Part shown: piece after piece, positions 53,613-60,727 of the stretch
Position numbering within the stretch: the stretch's first letter is position 1
How the letters are laid out: each line of letters begins with the position of its first letter
NCBI RefSeq assembly: GCF_900109545.1
Contig: NZ_FOAP01000006.1
Coordinates: forward strand, 62,001 to 126,000
Direction of reading: 5' to 3'
Source: Stigmatella aurantiaca
GTDB lineage: Bacteria; Myxococcota; Myxococcia; Myxococcales; Myxococcaceae
DNA length: 64,000 nucleotides
Made by a program: the position numbers and the translations under genes
The notes under the pieces: generated by a model
Told to the model about the DNA's origin: nothing
Database searches by the model: none
What the model saw: the letters and a program-made list of their open reading frames with translations, nothing else

Positions 53613-53766
53613 GACGATGCACCCTGATGACCGCGACACCGGCCGGACGAACCACGCCTAGCACGTTCTGGACCTCCCCCTTTTGCCCACACGCCCTCCG
53701 GAAATTCTATACGGAATCCACGGAGGGTTGCGCGTTCTACAGGGAAGTCCTGAGAACGCCGCCCCG

Positions 53767-53788
53767 CGTGGTGACCGGAGTCACCACG
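53767..53788. promoter_or_regulatory. 22-bp inverted repeat, operator-like
   Basis: CGTGGTGAC and GTCACCACG arms are separated by CGGA. It sits about 135 bp upstream of the sigma54 promoter, the distance expected for an enhancer-binding protein site, and 155 bp upstream of the kinase start on the other strand. Binding by the neighbouring activator is inferred. Confidence 0.5.
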
Positions 53789-53913
53789 GGAGACAGCGGT
53801 CATCAGGCTCTCACGTTCCGGACCGGGCCAGAACTTCCCGGCGGGGCTCGGTCCCTCGGCCCCTGCCCAAGGAAATCAGGCGTTTGCGCCACACCTGGGT
53901 GATTGTGCGCGGC

Positions 53914-53929
53914 TGGCACACCTCCTGCT
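53914..53929 (+). promoter_or_regulatory. Sigma54 (-24/-12) promoter of the lytic transglycosylase gene
   Basis: TGGCACACCTCCTGCT fits the TGGCACG-N4-TTGCW consensus at 10 of 12 fixed positions, with exactly 10 bp between the invariant GG and GC. Transcription would start near 53940, 35 bp before the ATG. A sigma54 activator gene lies 3 kb away in the same cluster. Confidence 0.7.
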
Positions 53930-53974
53930 TTGGGAAGGCGCATCCACTGCTTCCCTTCCTTAGGACCTCCCGCC

Positions 53975-54913
53975 ATGAGCCTCGCTCCCGTCTCCCGCAA
54001 CGCCCCGGCTTTCAGCTCCTCGAACGACCTGTCCGTGACCCGTGGCAGTGCCCTGGGCCAGACGGCGCCGGCCATCGGCTGCGGCCGCGGAGGCCTGGCG
54101 CAGGGAATGAAGGCGCTGCAGCAGGACAGCTTCCAGTCCGGGCCGGGGCTGGCTGGGGACTGGTCGAAGTTCATGGAAGGCGCCGCGAGCCTCCTGGATG
54201 CGGCGGCCCAGCTGGTGAACCTGCTGCAGTCTCCCGAGCTCGGTGGGGACCTGTCCGCGGGCTGCGGCACCGACGGCGCCTCGTCCCTGGCGTCGCCCTT
54301 CGAGGACAGCTTCGCGCCCGAGTCCTCCGCCGGTCCGTCCACGGGGGCCGCCCCGTCGGCGCCGGCCTCGCCCGCCCCGTCGGCGGCTGCGCCCTCGGCG
54401 ACGGGCTCTGCGGGAGCCTCCTCGGCCTCGGGTGAGGGCGCGCTGGGCGGCGGGTTCCCCCCGGCCCTGAACAAGTACAAGGGCGCCATCGAGTCGGCGG
54501 CGGCCAAGGCGGGCGTGCCGGCCTCCATGCTGGCCGCACAGATCTGGCAGGAGTCCCGCGGCGACCTGGGCGCCGCCACCACCAACGGTGGCAACGGCCT
54601 GACGGACACCGGCCTGATGCAGGTCAACCCCAACACCTTCCAGGAGCTGCAGAGCAAGCACCCCGAGCTGCAGGGCAAGAACCTGGCGGACCCGGAGACG
54701 AACATCCTGGCCGGCGCCTTCTACATGAAGGACATGAAGGAGCAGTTCGGCAGCTGGGATCTCGCCCTGCGCGCCTACAACTCCGGCCCCAACGGCGTGG
54801 ACCGCAGCAACCCGAACGCCATCCCGGCGGGCACGGGTGACGCCACCTACGTGGAGAAGGTGCAGAAGTTCGCGGAGATCATCGCCACCGGCAACGGCAC
54901 CCTGCCGGCGTAG
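53975..54913 (+). CDS. Lytic transglycosylase (SLT domain) without signal peptide
   Basis: 312 residues. The first 165 are low-complexity Ser/Ala/Pro with a short helical stretch, and no Sec signal is visible. The SLT/lysozyme-like domain (about 170-305) has catalytic Glu193 in AQIWQESRG, then GLMQVNPNT, NILAGAFYMKDM and ALRAYNSGPNG. It would cleave peptidoglycan glycan strands with 1,6-anhydro product formation. With the sigma54 promoter and the kinase-activator pair next door, a regulated cell-wall attack or wall-opening role is plausible; lack of a signal peptide suggests delivery by a dedicated secretion system or release on lysis. Confidence 0.85.
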   Translation: MSLAPVSRNAPAFSSSNDLSVTRGSALGQTAPAIGCGRGGLAQGMKALQQDSFQSGPGLAGDWSKFMEGAASLLDAAAQLVNLLQSPELGGDLSAGCGTDGASSLASPFEDSFAPESSAGPSTGAAPSAPASPAPSAAAPSATGSAGASSASGEGALGGGFPPALNKYKGAIESAAAKAGVPASMLAAQIWQESRGDLGAATTNGGNGLTDTGLMQVNPNTFQELQSKHPELQGKNLADPETNILAGAFYMKDMKEQFGSWDLALRAYNSGPNGVDRSNPNAIPAGTGDATYVEKVQKFAEIIATGNGTLPA

Positions 54914-54934
54914 GAATAGGAACTCGGCTGGGAG

Positions 54935-55007
54935 GGGGCCTTCTGCGCCTGGATGCGCTCGAACTTCACTTCGAGCCCTCCTGGGCGAAGAAGGCCCCGC
55001 TTGTTTT
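54935..55007 (+). terminator. Long hairpin terminator of the transglycosylase gene
   Basis: Outer arms GGGGCCTTCT (54935-54944) and AGAAGGCCCC (54989-54998) enclose an inner hairpin GCTCGAA/TTCGAGC (54957-54976). GCTTGTTTT follows directly. Confidence 0.65.
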
Positions 55008-55096
55008 AGGCAGTCTCGCCCCATGAGCAGCTGCCGGCGGCGGTGACCATTTTCGCGCCCTGGTGAGCCAACGCGCCTTTGGGCATCAGGAGCAGA

Positions 55097-58000
55097 TCAG
55101 CGTTTCGTCAGGCGCTCGAACAGGGCCTGACACTCCTGGACCACAGGAGGAAGTGGGTGCTGACCATCTGCGCAGAGGTTCTTCACGCTGGTGAGCATCC
55201 GATGCATGTTCCGATCGAAAGCACTTGGGGTTTGCTCGAAGAAAGATCGGAGCTTGCTGACAGCCTCCTCGAACACAGCCAATGCCTCCTCTCTCCGGCC
55301 CAACTCGCTCAACCTATTGCCCAGGCTGTTGAGGCTCATGGCGAGGTCGGGCTGGAAGGCCTCCGGGTTGCGCTGCGCCAGCGCTCGCAGCAGTTCCACC
55401 GCATGCTCCGTCGCCTTCAGCGCCTCCTTGCCCTGGCCTAGGTCGCTCAACATGATGCCCAGGTTGTGAAGGCTCATGGCCAGGTCGTGTTGGAAGGCCT
55501 CTGGGTGGCGCCGCGCCAGTACTCCATACATTTCTACCGCCTGCTCCGCCGCCTTCAGCGCCTCCTCTCTCCGGCCTAATCCGCTCAACATCTTGCCCAG
55601 GCTGCGGAGGCACATAGCGAGGTAAGGCTGGAAGGCCTCTGGGTGGCGCTGCGCCAGCGCTCTATACATCTCCACCGCCTGCTCCGTGGCCTTCAGCGCC
55701 TCCTCTCTCTGGCCCAGCTCGCTCAACATGACGCCCAGGTTGTGGAGGCTCATGGCGAGGTAAAGCTGGAAGGCCTCCGGGTTGCGCTGCGCCAGCGCTC
55801 CATACATTTCCACCGCCTGCTCCATGGCCTTCAGCGCCTCCTCTCTCCGGCCTAATCCGCTCAACGTAGCGCCTAGGCTGTTGAGGCTCATGGCCAGGTC
55901 GGGCTGGAAGGCCTCCGGGTGGCGCTGCGCCAGTGCTCGCCGCAGCTCTACTGCCTGCTCTGTGGCCTTCAGCGCCTCCTCTCTCCGGCCCAGTCCGCTC
56001 AACCTATTGCCCAGGTTGTGGAGGCTCATGGCGAGGTCGGGCTGGAAGGCCTCCGGGTGGCGCTGCGCCAGCGCTCCATACATCTCCACCGCCTGCTCCG
56101 TCGCCTTCAGCGCATCCTTGCTCTGGCCTAGGTCGCTCAACATAGCGCCCAGGTTGTGGAGGCTCATGGCGAGGTCGGGCTGGAAGGCCTCCGGGTGGCG
56201 CTGCGCCAGTACCCCATACATTTCTATCGCCTGCTCCGCCGCCTTCAGCGCCTCCTCTCTCCGGCCCAGTCCGCTCAACGTGGCTCCTAGGTTGTTGAGG
56301 CTCATGGCGAGAGCGGGTTGGAAGGCCTCTGGGTGGCGCTGCGCCAGCGCTCTATACATCTCCACCGCCTGCTCCGTGGCATTCAGCGCCTCCTCTGTCC
56401 GGCCCAGCTCGCTCAACCTATTGCCCAAACTGTTGAGGCTCATGGCGAGGTCGGGCTGGAAGACCTCTGGGTGGCGCTGCGCCAGCGCTCTATACATCTC
56501 CACCGCCTGCTCCGTGGCATTCAGCGCCTCCTCTCTCCGGCCCAACTCACTCAACATATTGCCCAGGCTATTGAGGCTCATGGCGAGGTAAGGCTGGAAG
56601 ACCTCCGGGTGGCGCTGCGCCAGCGCTCCACACGTTTCAACCGCCTGCTCCGCCGCCTTCAGCGCCTCCTCTCTCCGGCCCAGTCCGCTCAACGTGACGC
56701 CCAGGTTGTGGAGGCGCAAGGCTCGCTTAGCAAGTCCTTCCGGCTCATCCGTGGCTGGCAGTGCCTCCAAGAGGATACGCGCTGTCCACTCAGCAACCCT
56801 GCGAAGGGAGACGGTCGGGTGGGGAATTCCCGCTGATTCCAACTCGCTGGCCAGTTCCACATTGCCCGCTGACTCAAGCCGTGCCGCCAACTCATCACCG
56901 AGCACCGAGAGCGCCGTACGCTGTCCAACAGCCAGCGCTGCTTGGAGAGCGAGGTGCGCTCGTGGACGCAAGGGCCCCGCGAGAATCTGTCGGATCCATT
57001 GCCGCGCGACTTCAGGCTCCCGGGCGGATGCCCTCCCCAGCACCTCCAGCGCATGCTTCACGGCACCTTGCGCTTCGTTGACCGGAAGCACCCGGTCAAT
57101 CCAGTCGGACGGGAGTGCGTCCCCCGCACGAACTGGAGATCCTGCCACGCGCAGCACCATCGCCTCGCCGAGCAGATCTGGCTCCAAGGAGGGAAGGAAC
57201 ACCGCAGACTCATCTCCAGCCCGGTGGTAGATCTCGTGAAGCCGATGGAGCAGCTTCTCGCTTTCATCGGACGTGGGCCGCCCGGAAACATCTTGCGCGA
57301 CCCTCCGCGCTACTTCGCGGGTTTCCAGGCCTCCTCGAAGCGTGGCGGCAGCCACCCACTGACGTGCATCGGACTCCCACGCACCTGCGGCCCAGAAGCG
57401 TTCCTCGTGGTTAAGGATGACCTCCATCAGCGTGCGCGCCTCGAATTCGAGGCCCTCTACCGCCGCGAGAGCGGCCATATGCAGATAGAGCACCCGCTCG
57501 AAGCGTCTATCAGACAATCGTGGAAGGGCTCGCCGCTCGTACCCCTTCCCTTGCCTGCTGGCGAACCTCTCTGCCGCTTCGTGGAAGACCTTCTCCCGGT
57601 CGGCCTCATTCTCAGCCAGCGGCCCCAGCTCGTACGGCAGCATAGCACCGAGCCATGCCTCCAATTCCGAGTTGGCCTTCAACAGCGCTGTCCACCAGTC
57701 ACCCGCGCCTCGGGCCAGGAGCAGCACACGCATCCGGCGCATCGCTCCCGTCCCTTCTTGGACCGCATAGCGATGCATGCGCTGGAGCACCTGACGCAGC
57801 TCTTCGGAGCGGCTCTCTGCATAGTCGAGCACCACCAGCGCCGGCTGCCCCCGCGACCACAACCGCTCGAACCAGTCTTCGGGAACGCCCTTCGCCAGGA
57901 ATCCTGCGGTCCACCCCTGCTCCCGAAGGCGGCGGATCCACTCCATGGCAAGCCGGGTCTTCCCGCTCCCTCCCGCGGCATGAAGCAGCCGCACCGCGAC

Positions 58001-59215
58001 GGACGGCCCGCTGCCACACCAGCGTTCGAGTTCCGCGAAGACCTTCTCGCGTCCCCCCATGTGGAAGGGAACAACCTCGTAACGCGTATTGAGGAGCGCT
58101 GAAGGAGGAGGCTTCTCCGAAAGTTCTCCTTCGGTTCCCGACAACAGCAGGTCATCTACTCGTGGGACGACTTCCACTTCGAGATGCTCGCGCAGGAATG
58201 CAATCAAGCACTCTGCCGAGGCACGCGCAGCGAACTCCTTGAACTGATCGTCACGGCCGTGATTGGCGAAGTCCATCACGCCCTTCATCACCAACGCGTC
58301 GAGCCTCAGGTCCCGCTGGGCATGGACCAGCGCTCCGAGGGCCGCCGCCTCCATCTCCAGGCCCAGCGTCTTGCGCAGGTACTCGGAGATGAAACTCCAC
58401 ACCTTCTCATCCTCGACCACCTGGCTGCCGCTGCCCATCGGCGCAACGTGAACCTTGAATGGCAGCACCTTTCCCTCAGGGGAGAGGCCGGGAAGCTGAT
58501 TGCGGTGCTTGATCATCACCGGCCTGATGCTCTTGCGCCCTGCATCGGTGAGCGTCAGCGTGCCGTGCTCCACGTGACCGGCCTGCCAGAGCGAGTCAAT
58601 CACCTTGCCCCACTGCGGGCAGAACTCCGCGCTCTCAGGAAGCGCCGAGGGATCCGTGATGCCCTGTGCCAGCTTGAGCAGCACCCAGTTCTCCTGCCAC
58701 TCGTAGGGAATGGGACGCTGCTTCCACCACGCCTCGTCGCGGAAGCGTAAGGCGAAGCCGAAGCTTTCGAGCCTCACCTTCCAGTCGTCGCGCAGGTTGT
58801 ACGTCTTGAGGTCCTGCTGCACCTCGCCGGGAAGCCGCTTGCCCGTGTCGTGGAAGAACAATCGCTCCGCGGCCACCACGTCTCCCAGGTTCGTCTTGCC
58901 CGGACGCCCCGCGCAGACGCCGCACATCGCCACACAGCGAGGCTTGTAGGCCATGGCCAGGGGAAGCAGCGCATTCGAGGCCGCCACGGCCCCCATGTCT
59001 CCGGCCAGCGTCACCGCCACCCGGAGGGGCCGGCCCGCCTTACGCGCAAACGAGCGGAACGCCACCGGCAGGCCATTGGGGCCCGTCACTTCCTCCCATG
59101 CGCTTCCTGGCACGGCTCCCGCGTCCACCTTGAGAGCCTGCTGGTACTCCAGCGTGATCGCCGTCAGGATCACCGCGTCGGCTTGGTGCGGGCTTGCGGA
59201 CATATGCCGAAACAT
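55097..59215 (-). CDS. Nucleoside phosphorylase-STAND NTPase-TPR protein, candidate anti-phage effector
   Basis: 1372 residues. An N-terminal purine-nucleoside-phosphorylase/MTAN-like domain (about 10-345) has AVILTAITLEYQQAL, VAMCGVCAGRPGKTNLGDVV, LEMEAAALGALV and VMKGVMDFANHG. A STAND-type P-loop NTPase follows: Walker A GGSGKT at 415-420 and Walker B ALVVLDYAES with Asp464, then a helical region. Eleven 46-residue TPRs occupy 831-1336. PNP domains fused to STAND NTPases with repeat sensors are known bacterial immune proteins, some of which cleave ATP after phage sensing. By that logic the TPRs sense, the NTPase switches and the PNP domain depletes nucleotides; this is inference. ATG 59215 or 59203. 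No partner gene is obvious. Confidence 0.88.
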   Translation of the reverse strand: MFRHMSASPHQADAVILTAITLEYQQALKVDAGAVPGSAWEEVTGPNGLPVAFRSFARKAGRPLRVAVTLAGDMGAVAASNALLPLAMAYKPRCVAMCGVCAGRPGKTNLGDVVAAERLFFHDTGKRLPGEVQQDLKTYNLRDDWKVRLESFGFALRFRDEAWWKQRPIPYEWQENWVLLKLAQGITDPSALPESAEFCPQWGKVIDSLWQAGHVEHGTLTLTDAGRKSIRPVMIKHRNQLPGLSPEGKVLPFKVHVAPMGSGSQVVEDEKVWSFISEYLRKTLGLEMEAAALGALVHAQRDLRLDALVMKGVMDFANHGRDDQFKEFAARASAECLIAFLREHLEVEVVPRVDDLLLSGTEGELSEKPPPSALLNTRYEVVPFHMGGREKVFAELERWCGSGPSVAVRLLHAAGGSGKTRLAMEWIRRLREQGWTAGFLAKGVPEDWFERLWSRGQPALVVLDYAESRSEELRQVLQRMHRYAVQEGTGAMRRMRVLLLARGAGDWWTALLKANSELEAWLGAMLPYELGPLAENEADREKVFHEAAERFASRQGKGYERRALPRLSDRRFERVLYLHMAALAAVEGLEFEARTLMEVILNHEERFWAAGAWESDARQWVAAATLRGGLETREVARRVAQDVSGRPTSDESEKLLHRLHEIYHRAGDESAVFLPSLEPDLLGEAMVLRVAGSPVRAGDALPSDWIDRVLPVNEAQGAVKHALEVLGRASAREPEVARQWIRQILAGPLRPRAHLALQAALAVGQRTALSVLGDELAARLESAGNVELASELESAGIPHPTVSLRRVAEWTARILLEALPATDEPEGLAKRALRLHNLGVTLSGLGRREEALKAAEQAVETCGALAQRHPEVFQPYLAMSLNSLGNMLSELGRREEALNATEQAVEMYRALAQRHPEVFQPDLAMSLNSLGNRLSELGRTEEALNATEQAVEMYRALAQRHPEAFQPALAMSLNNLGATLSGLGRREEALKAAEQAIEMYGVLAQRHPEAFQPDLAMSLHNLGAMLSDLGQSKDALKATEQAVEMYGALAQRHPEAFQPDLAMSLHNLGNRLSGLGRREEALKATEQAVELRRALAQRHPEAFQPDLAMSLNSLGATLSGLGRREEALKAMEQAVEMYGALAQRNPEAFQLYLAMSLHNLGVMLSELGQREEALKATEQAVEMYRALAQRHPEAFQPYLAMCLRSLGKMLSGLGRREEALKAAEQAVEMYGVLARRHPEAFQHDLAMSLHNLGIMLSDLGQGKEALKATEHAVELLRALAQRNPEAFQPDLAMSLNSLGNRLSELGRREEALAVFEEAVSKLRSFFEQTPSAFDRNMHRMLTSVKNLCADGQHPLPPVVQECQALFERLTKR
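55208..56725 (-). repeat. Eleven tandem 138-bp repeats encoding the TPR sensor
   Basis: The repeats are exactly 138 bp (46 codons) and contiguous: 11 x 138 = 1518 bp. Translated units share LG.(M/R/T)LS.LG(R/Q), EEAL.A.EQAVE, ALAQRHPE(A/V)FQ. Units are near-identical in DNA as well as protein, with variation concentrated at a few codons (for example N/R/A/V/K/I after LG, and YR/YG/RR/LR in the second helix), which points to recent expansion and gene-internal recombination. Confidence 0.95.
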
Positions 59216-59314
59216 ACCGCAAGGGGCTGGCGGTGCTGCCCCTGGATGGGCTCGGAGCGGACGGTCAGGGGGACCACAAGACAGGACGGGATCGATCTCG
59301 CCGAAGAGGTAGCC

Positions 59315-59562
59315 AGCGGCTACTACCGACTGGTTGGTACCGCGCAGCGGCTACTACCGACTGGTTGGTACCGCGCAACGGCTGCTGCCGACTGGTTGGT
59401 ACCGCGCAGCGGCTACTACCGACTGGTTGGTACCGCGCGACGGCTGCTGCCAACTGGTCGGTACCGCGCGACGGCTGCTGCCAACTGGTCGGTACCGCGC
59501 GACGGCTACTACCGACTGGTTGGTACCGCGCAACGGCTGCTGCCGACTGGTTGGTACCGTCG
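59315..59562. repeat. Array of eight contiguous 31-bp repeats
   Basis: Copies start every 31 bp from 59315 (59346, 59377, 59408, 59439, 59470, 59501, 59532); the last diverges after GGTACCG. Each has a CGGCT(A/G)CT(A/G)CC block, an (G/A)ACTGGT(T/C) block and the palindrome GGTACC. Differences come in coordinated types (CTACTACC with GACTGGTT; CTGCTGCC with AACTGGTC), so two subtypes exist. There are no spacers, so it is not CRISPR. 31 bp is close to three helical turns, placing every copy on one face of the DNA. Confidence 0.95.
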
Positions 59563-59566
59563 ACGG

Positions 59567-59756
59567 ACACAGTCCGAGATCTCGGACGGTCCCTCCTGCG
59601 TGCGGCAAACCTGAACCTACCCCGTGAATTCAACGGGTTGGCCAAACGCGCCGAGACGCCCTGGGCCACCATCCTCCGCGCAAGCCTTGGACATTCCAGC
59701 GCTTTTTGGGGACCGTCTCTCAACTCGGACTCACCGTCCGAGATCGTGGACTGTGT
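59567..59756. mobile_element. 190-bp segment bounded by 21-bp imperfect inverted repeats, MITE-like
   Basis: The left end (59567-59587) and the reverse complement of the right end (59736-59756) agree at 19 of 21 positions, beginning ACACAGTCC and ending GATCTCGGAC. Within the left end, GTCCGAGATCTCGGAC (59572-59587) is itself a perfect 16-bp palindrome. A second inverted pair (CTCGGAC 59724-59730 and GTCCGAG 59736-59742) and a third (GACGGTCCC 59585-59593 with GGGACCGTC 59708-59716) strengthen the fold. No transposase and no clear target duplication are present; a structured regulatory RNA or paired operators are alternatives. Confidence 0.45.
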
Positions 59757-59901
59757 TCAGAGCGCCTGCGCGTTCAAGTGCCTGTTTCCACTGAAGGACA
59801 GGGTTGGGTACGGAAAGTGCCATGGGGGTGCGCAACCGCAACGTCCCAACGTTCGCGGCGGGGAACGCAATCGTGCGCTCCCATCCAGAGAGAAACCTCT
59901 C

Positions 59902-60630
59902 ATGTTCAGTCTGCTGAGGTCCAAGGAAGGCACTCCTGCCGTCTCGGAGAACACCATTGTCCGGCGCACCGCCATCCCGGAGGGCACCACGCTGGAGCAA
60001 CTGCGTGCCGAACTGCTGGAGCTGATGGGCCAGGAGAACATCAACCACCACCGCATGGGGGAGATCTACAACCACATCGTGGCCAAGAAGCTGGCGGAGA
60101 AGGCCGGGTTCACGGACGCGCGGGCCTACTTCAGCCAGCACCTGGTGGACCTGTCCCAGTCGTCGCTGACGATGTACGGGGCGGTGGCCGCGGAGTTCAG
60201 CGAGCCGGTGGCCCGCCGCTTCGGCGTCACGTGCTTGAACCTGCTGCTGGTCTACAAGGGGGCGGCGGACGTGGAGGTGGACCGCGACGAGCCAGGCCCC
60301 ACGGTGATTGAGGTACCGGACGACAAGGGGCATGTCACCGCCAAGCCCTTCGCGCAGTGCAGCGTGGAGGAGATGCGCCGGGCGCTGCGACGCAAGCGGA
60401 CGCCGGCCTCCAGCAAGCCGCTGCCACCGGAGGTGGAGGCGCGCGCCGAGCAGTGCTCCGAGGCAGTGGCCCTGCGCTTCCCCCAGGGCAAGGGCACGCG
60501 CGTGAAGGCAGTGGTGCGCAACGAGAAGGGCAAGGCGGTGATGGACTTCAAGGGCATCCCGCTGGACCAGCTGAACCTGCTGGCCGAGGCGCTCACGGCA
60601 ACGCTTCCGCCTCTGCCTCCGGCGTCCTGA
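59902..60630 (+). CDS. Protein of unknown function
   Basis: 242 residues from the ATG at 59902, with GAGAGAAA 8 nt upstream. There is no signal peptide or membrane helix. The N-terminal half is helical (ENINHHRMGEIYNHIVAKKL, GFTDARAYFSQHL, LSQSSLTMYGAVAAEFSE) and looks like a DNA- or protein-binding helical bundle of the kind that reads HTH-like 'KLAEKAGF...YFSQ..LSQS' motifs. The C-terminal half has charged segments and ends with a predicted alpha/beta piece. I recognise no family. It is divergent from the STAND gene across the repeat array, so it might be the protein that binds those repeats; this is a guess from position. Confidence 0.7.
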   Translation: MFSLLRSKEGTPAVSENTIVRRTAIPEGTTLEQLRAELLELMGQENINHHRMGEIYNHIVAKKLAEKAGFTDARAYFSQHLVDLSQSSLTMYGAVAAEFSEPVARRFGVTCLNLLLVYKGAADVEVDRDEPGPTVIEVPDDKGHVTAKPFAQCSVEEMRRALRRKRTPASSKPLPPEVEARAEQCSEAVALRFPQGKGTRVKAVVRNEKGKAVMDFKGIPLDQLNLLAEALTATLPPLPPAS

Positions 60631-60727
60631 CACCGAGCCGGTGAGCCCAAGCCCTGCGCTCCTGAGGATTCTTTCCCGCTGCGTAGGCCCGGAGGCTAAT
60701 TTCCGGCCCATGCCGAGGGAGAGAACC

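Larger units (their letters stand above)
53613..53974. other. 362-nt region between divergent kinase and transglycosylase genes
   Basis: No gene found. It holds a perfect 22-bp inverted repeat (53767-53788), a sigma54-type promoter for the transglycosylase gene (53914-53929) and, on the minus strand, a TATAGAAT box near 53705 that might be a -10 for the kinase gene without a clear -35. Confidence 0.5.
59216..59901. other. 686-nt region between the STAND gene and the 59902 gene
   Basis: No gene is supported; open frames here are products of the repeats. It holds eight 31-bp tandem repeats (59315-59562) and a 190-bp segment with terminal inverted repeats (59567-59756). The piece 59757-59901 shows no motif except GAGAGA before the next ATG. 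Confidence 0.6.

Noticed and set aside
50880-53627. Plus-strand open frame of 915 codons
   Set aside because: Antisense to the TPR kinase; Leu/Arg/Gly/His-rich with no domain.
55782-56591. Plus-strand frame with repeated peptide units
   Set aside because: It only mirrors the 138-bp TPR repeats of the minus-strand STAND gene.
59315-59562. CRISPR array
   Set aside because: Units are contiguous with no spacers and no cas genes nearby.
59265-59723. 152-codon minus-strand ORF with repeated GTNQS/QPVGSSR units
   Set aside because: Product of the 31-bp repeats; no ribosome-binding site and no codon preference.
59194-60630. 478-codon frame fused to the 59902 gene
   Set aside because: The N-terminal 236 codons run through the 31-bp array and give low-complexity YYRLVGTA-type repeats; the ATG at 59902 has its own ribosome-binding site.
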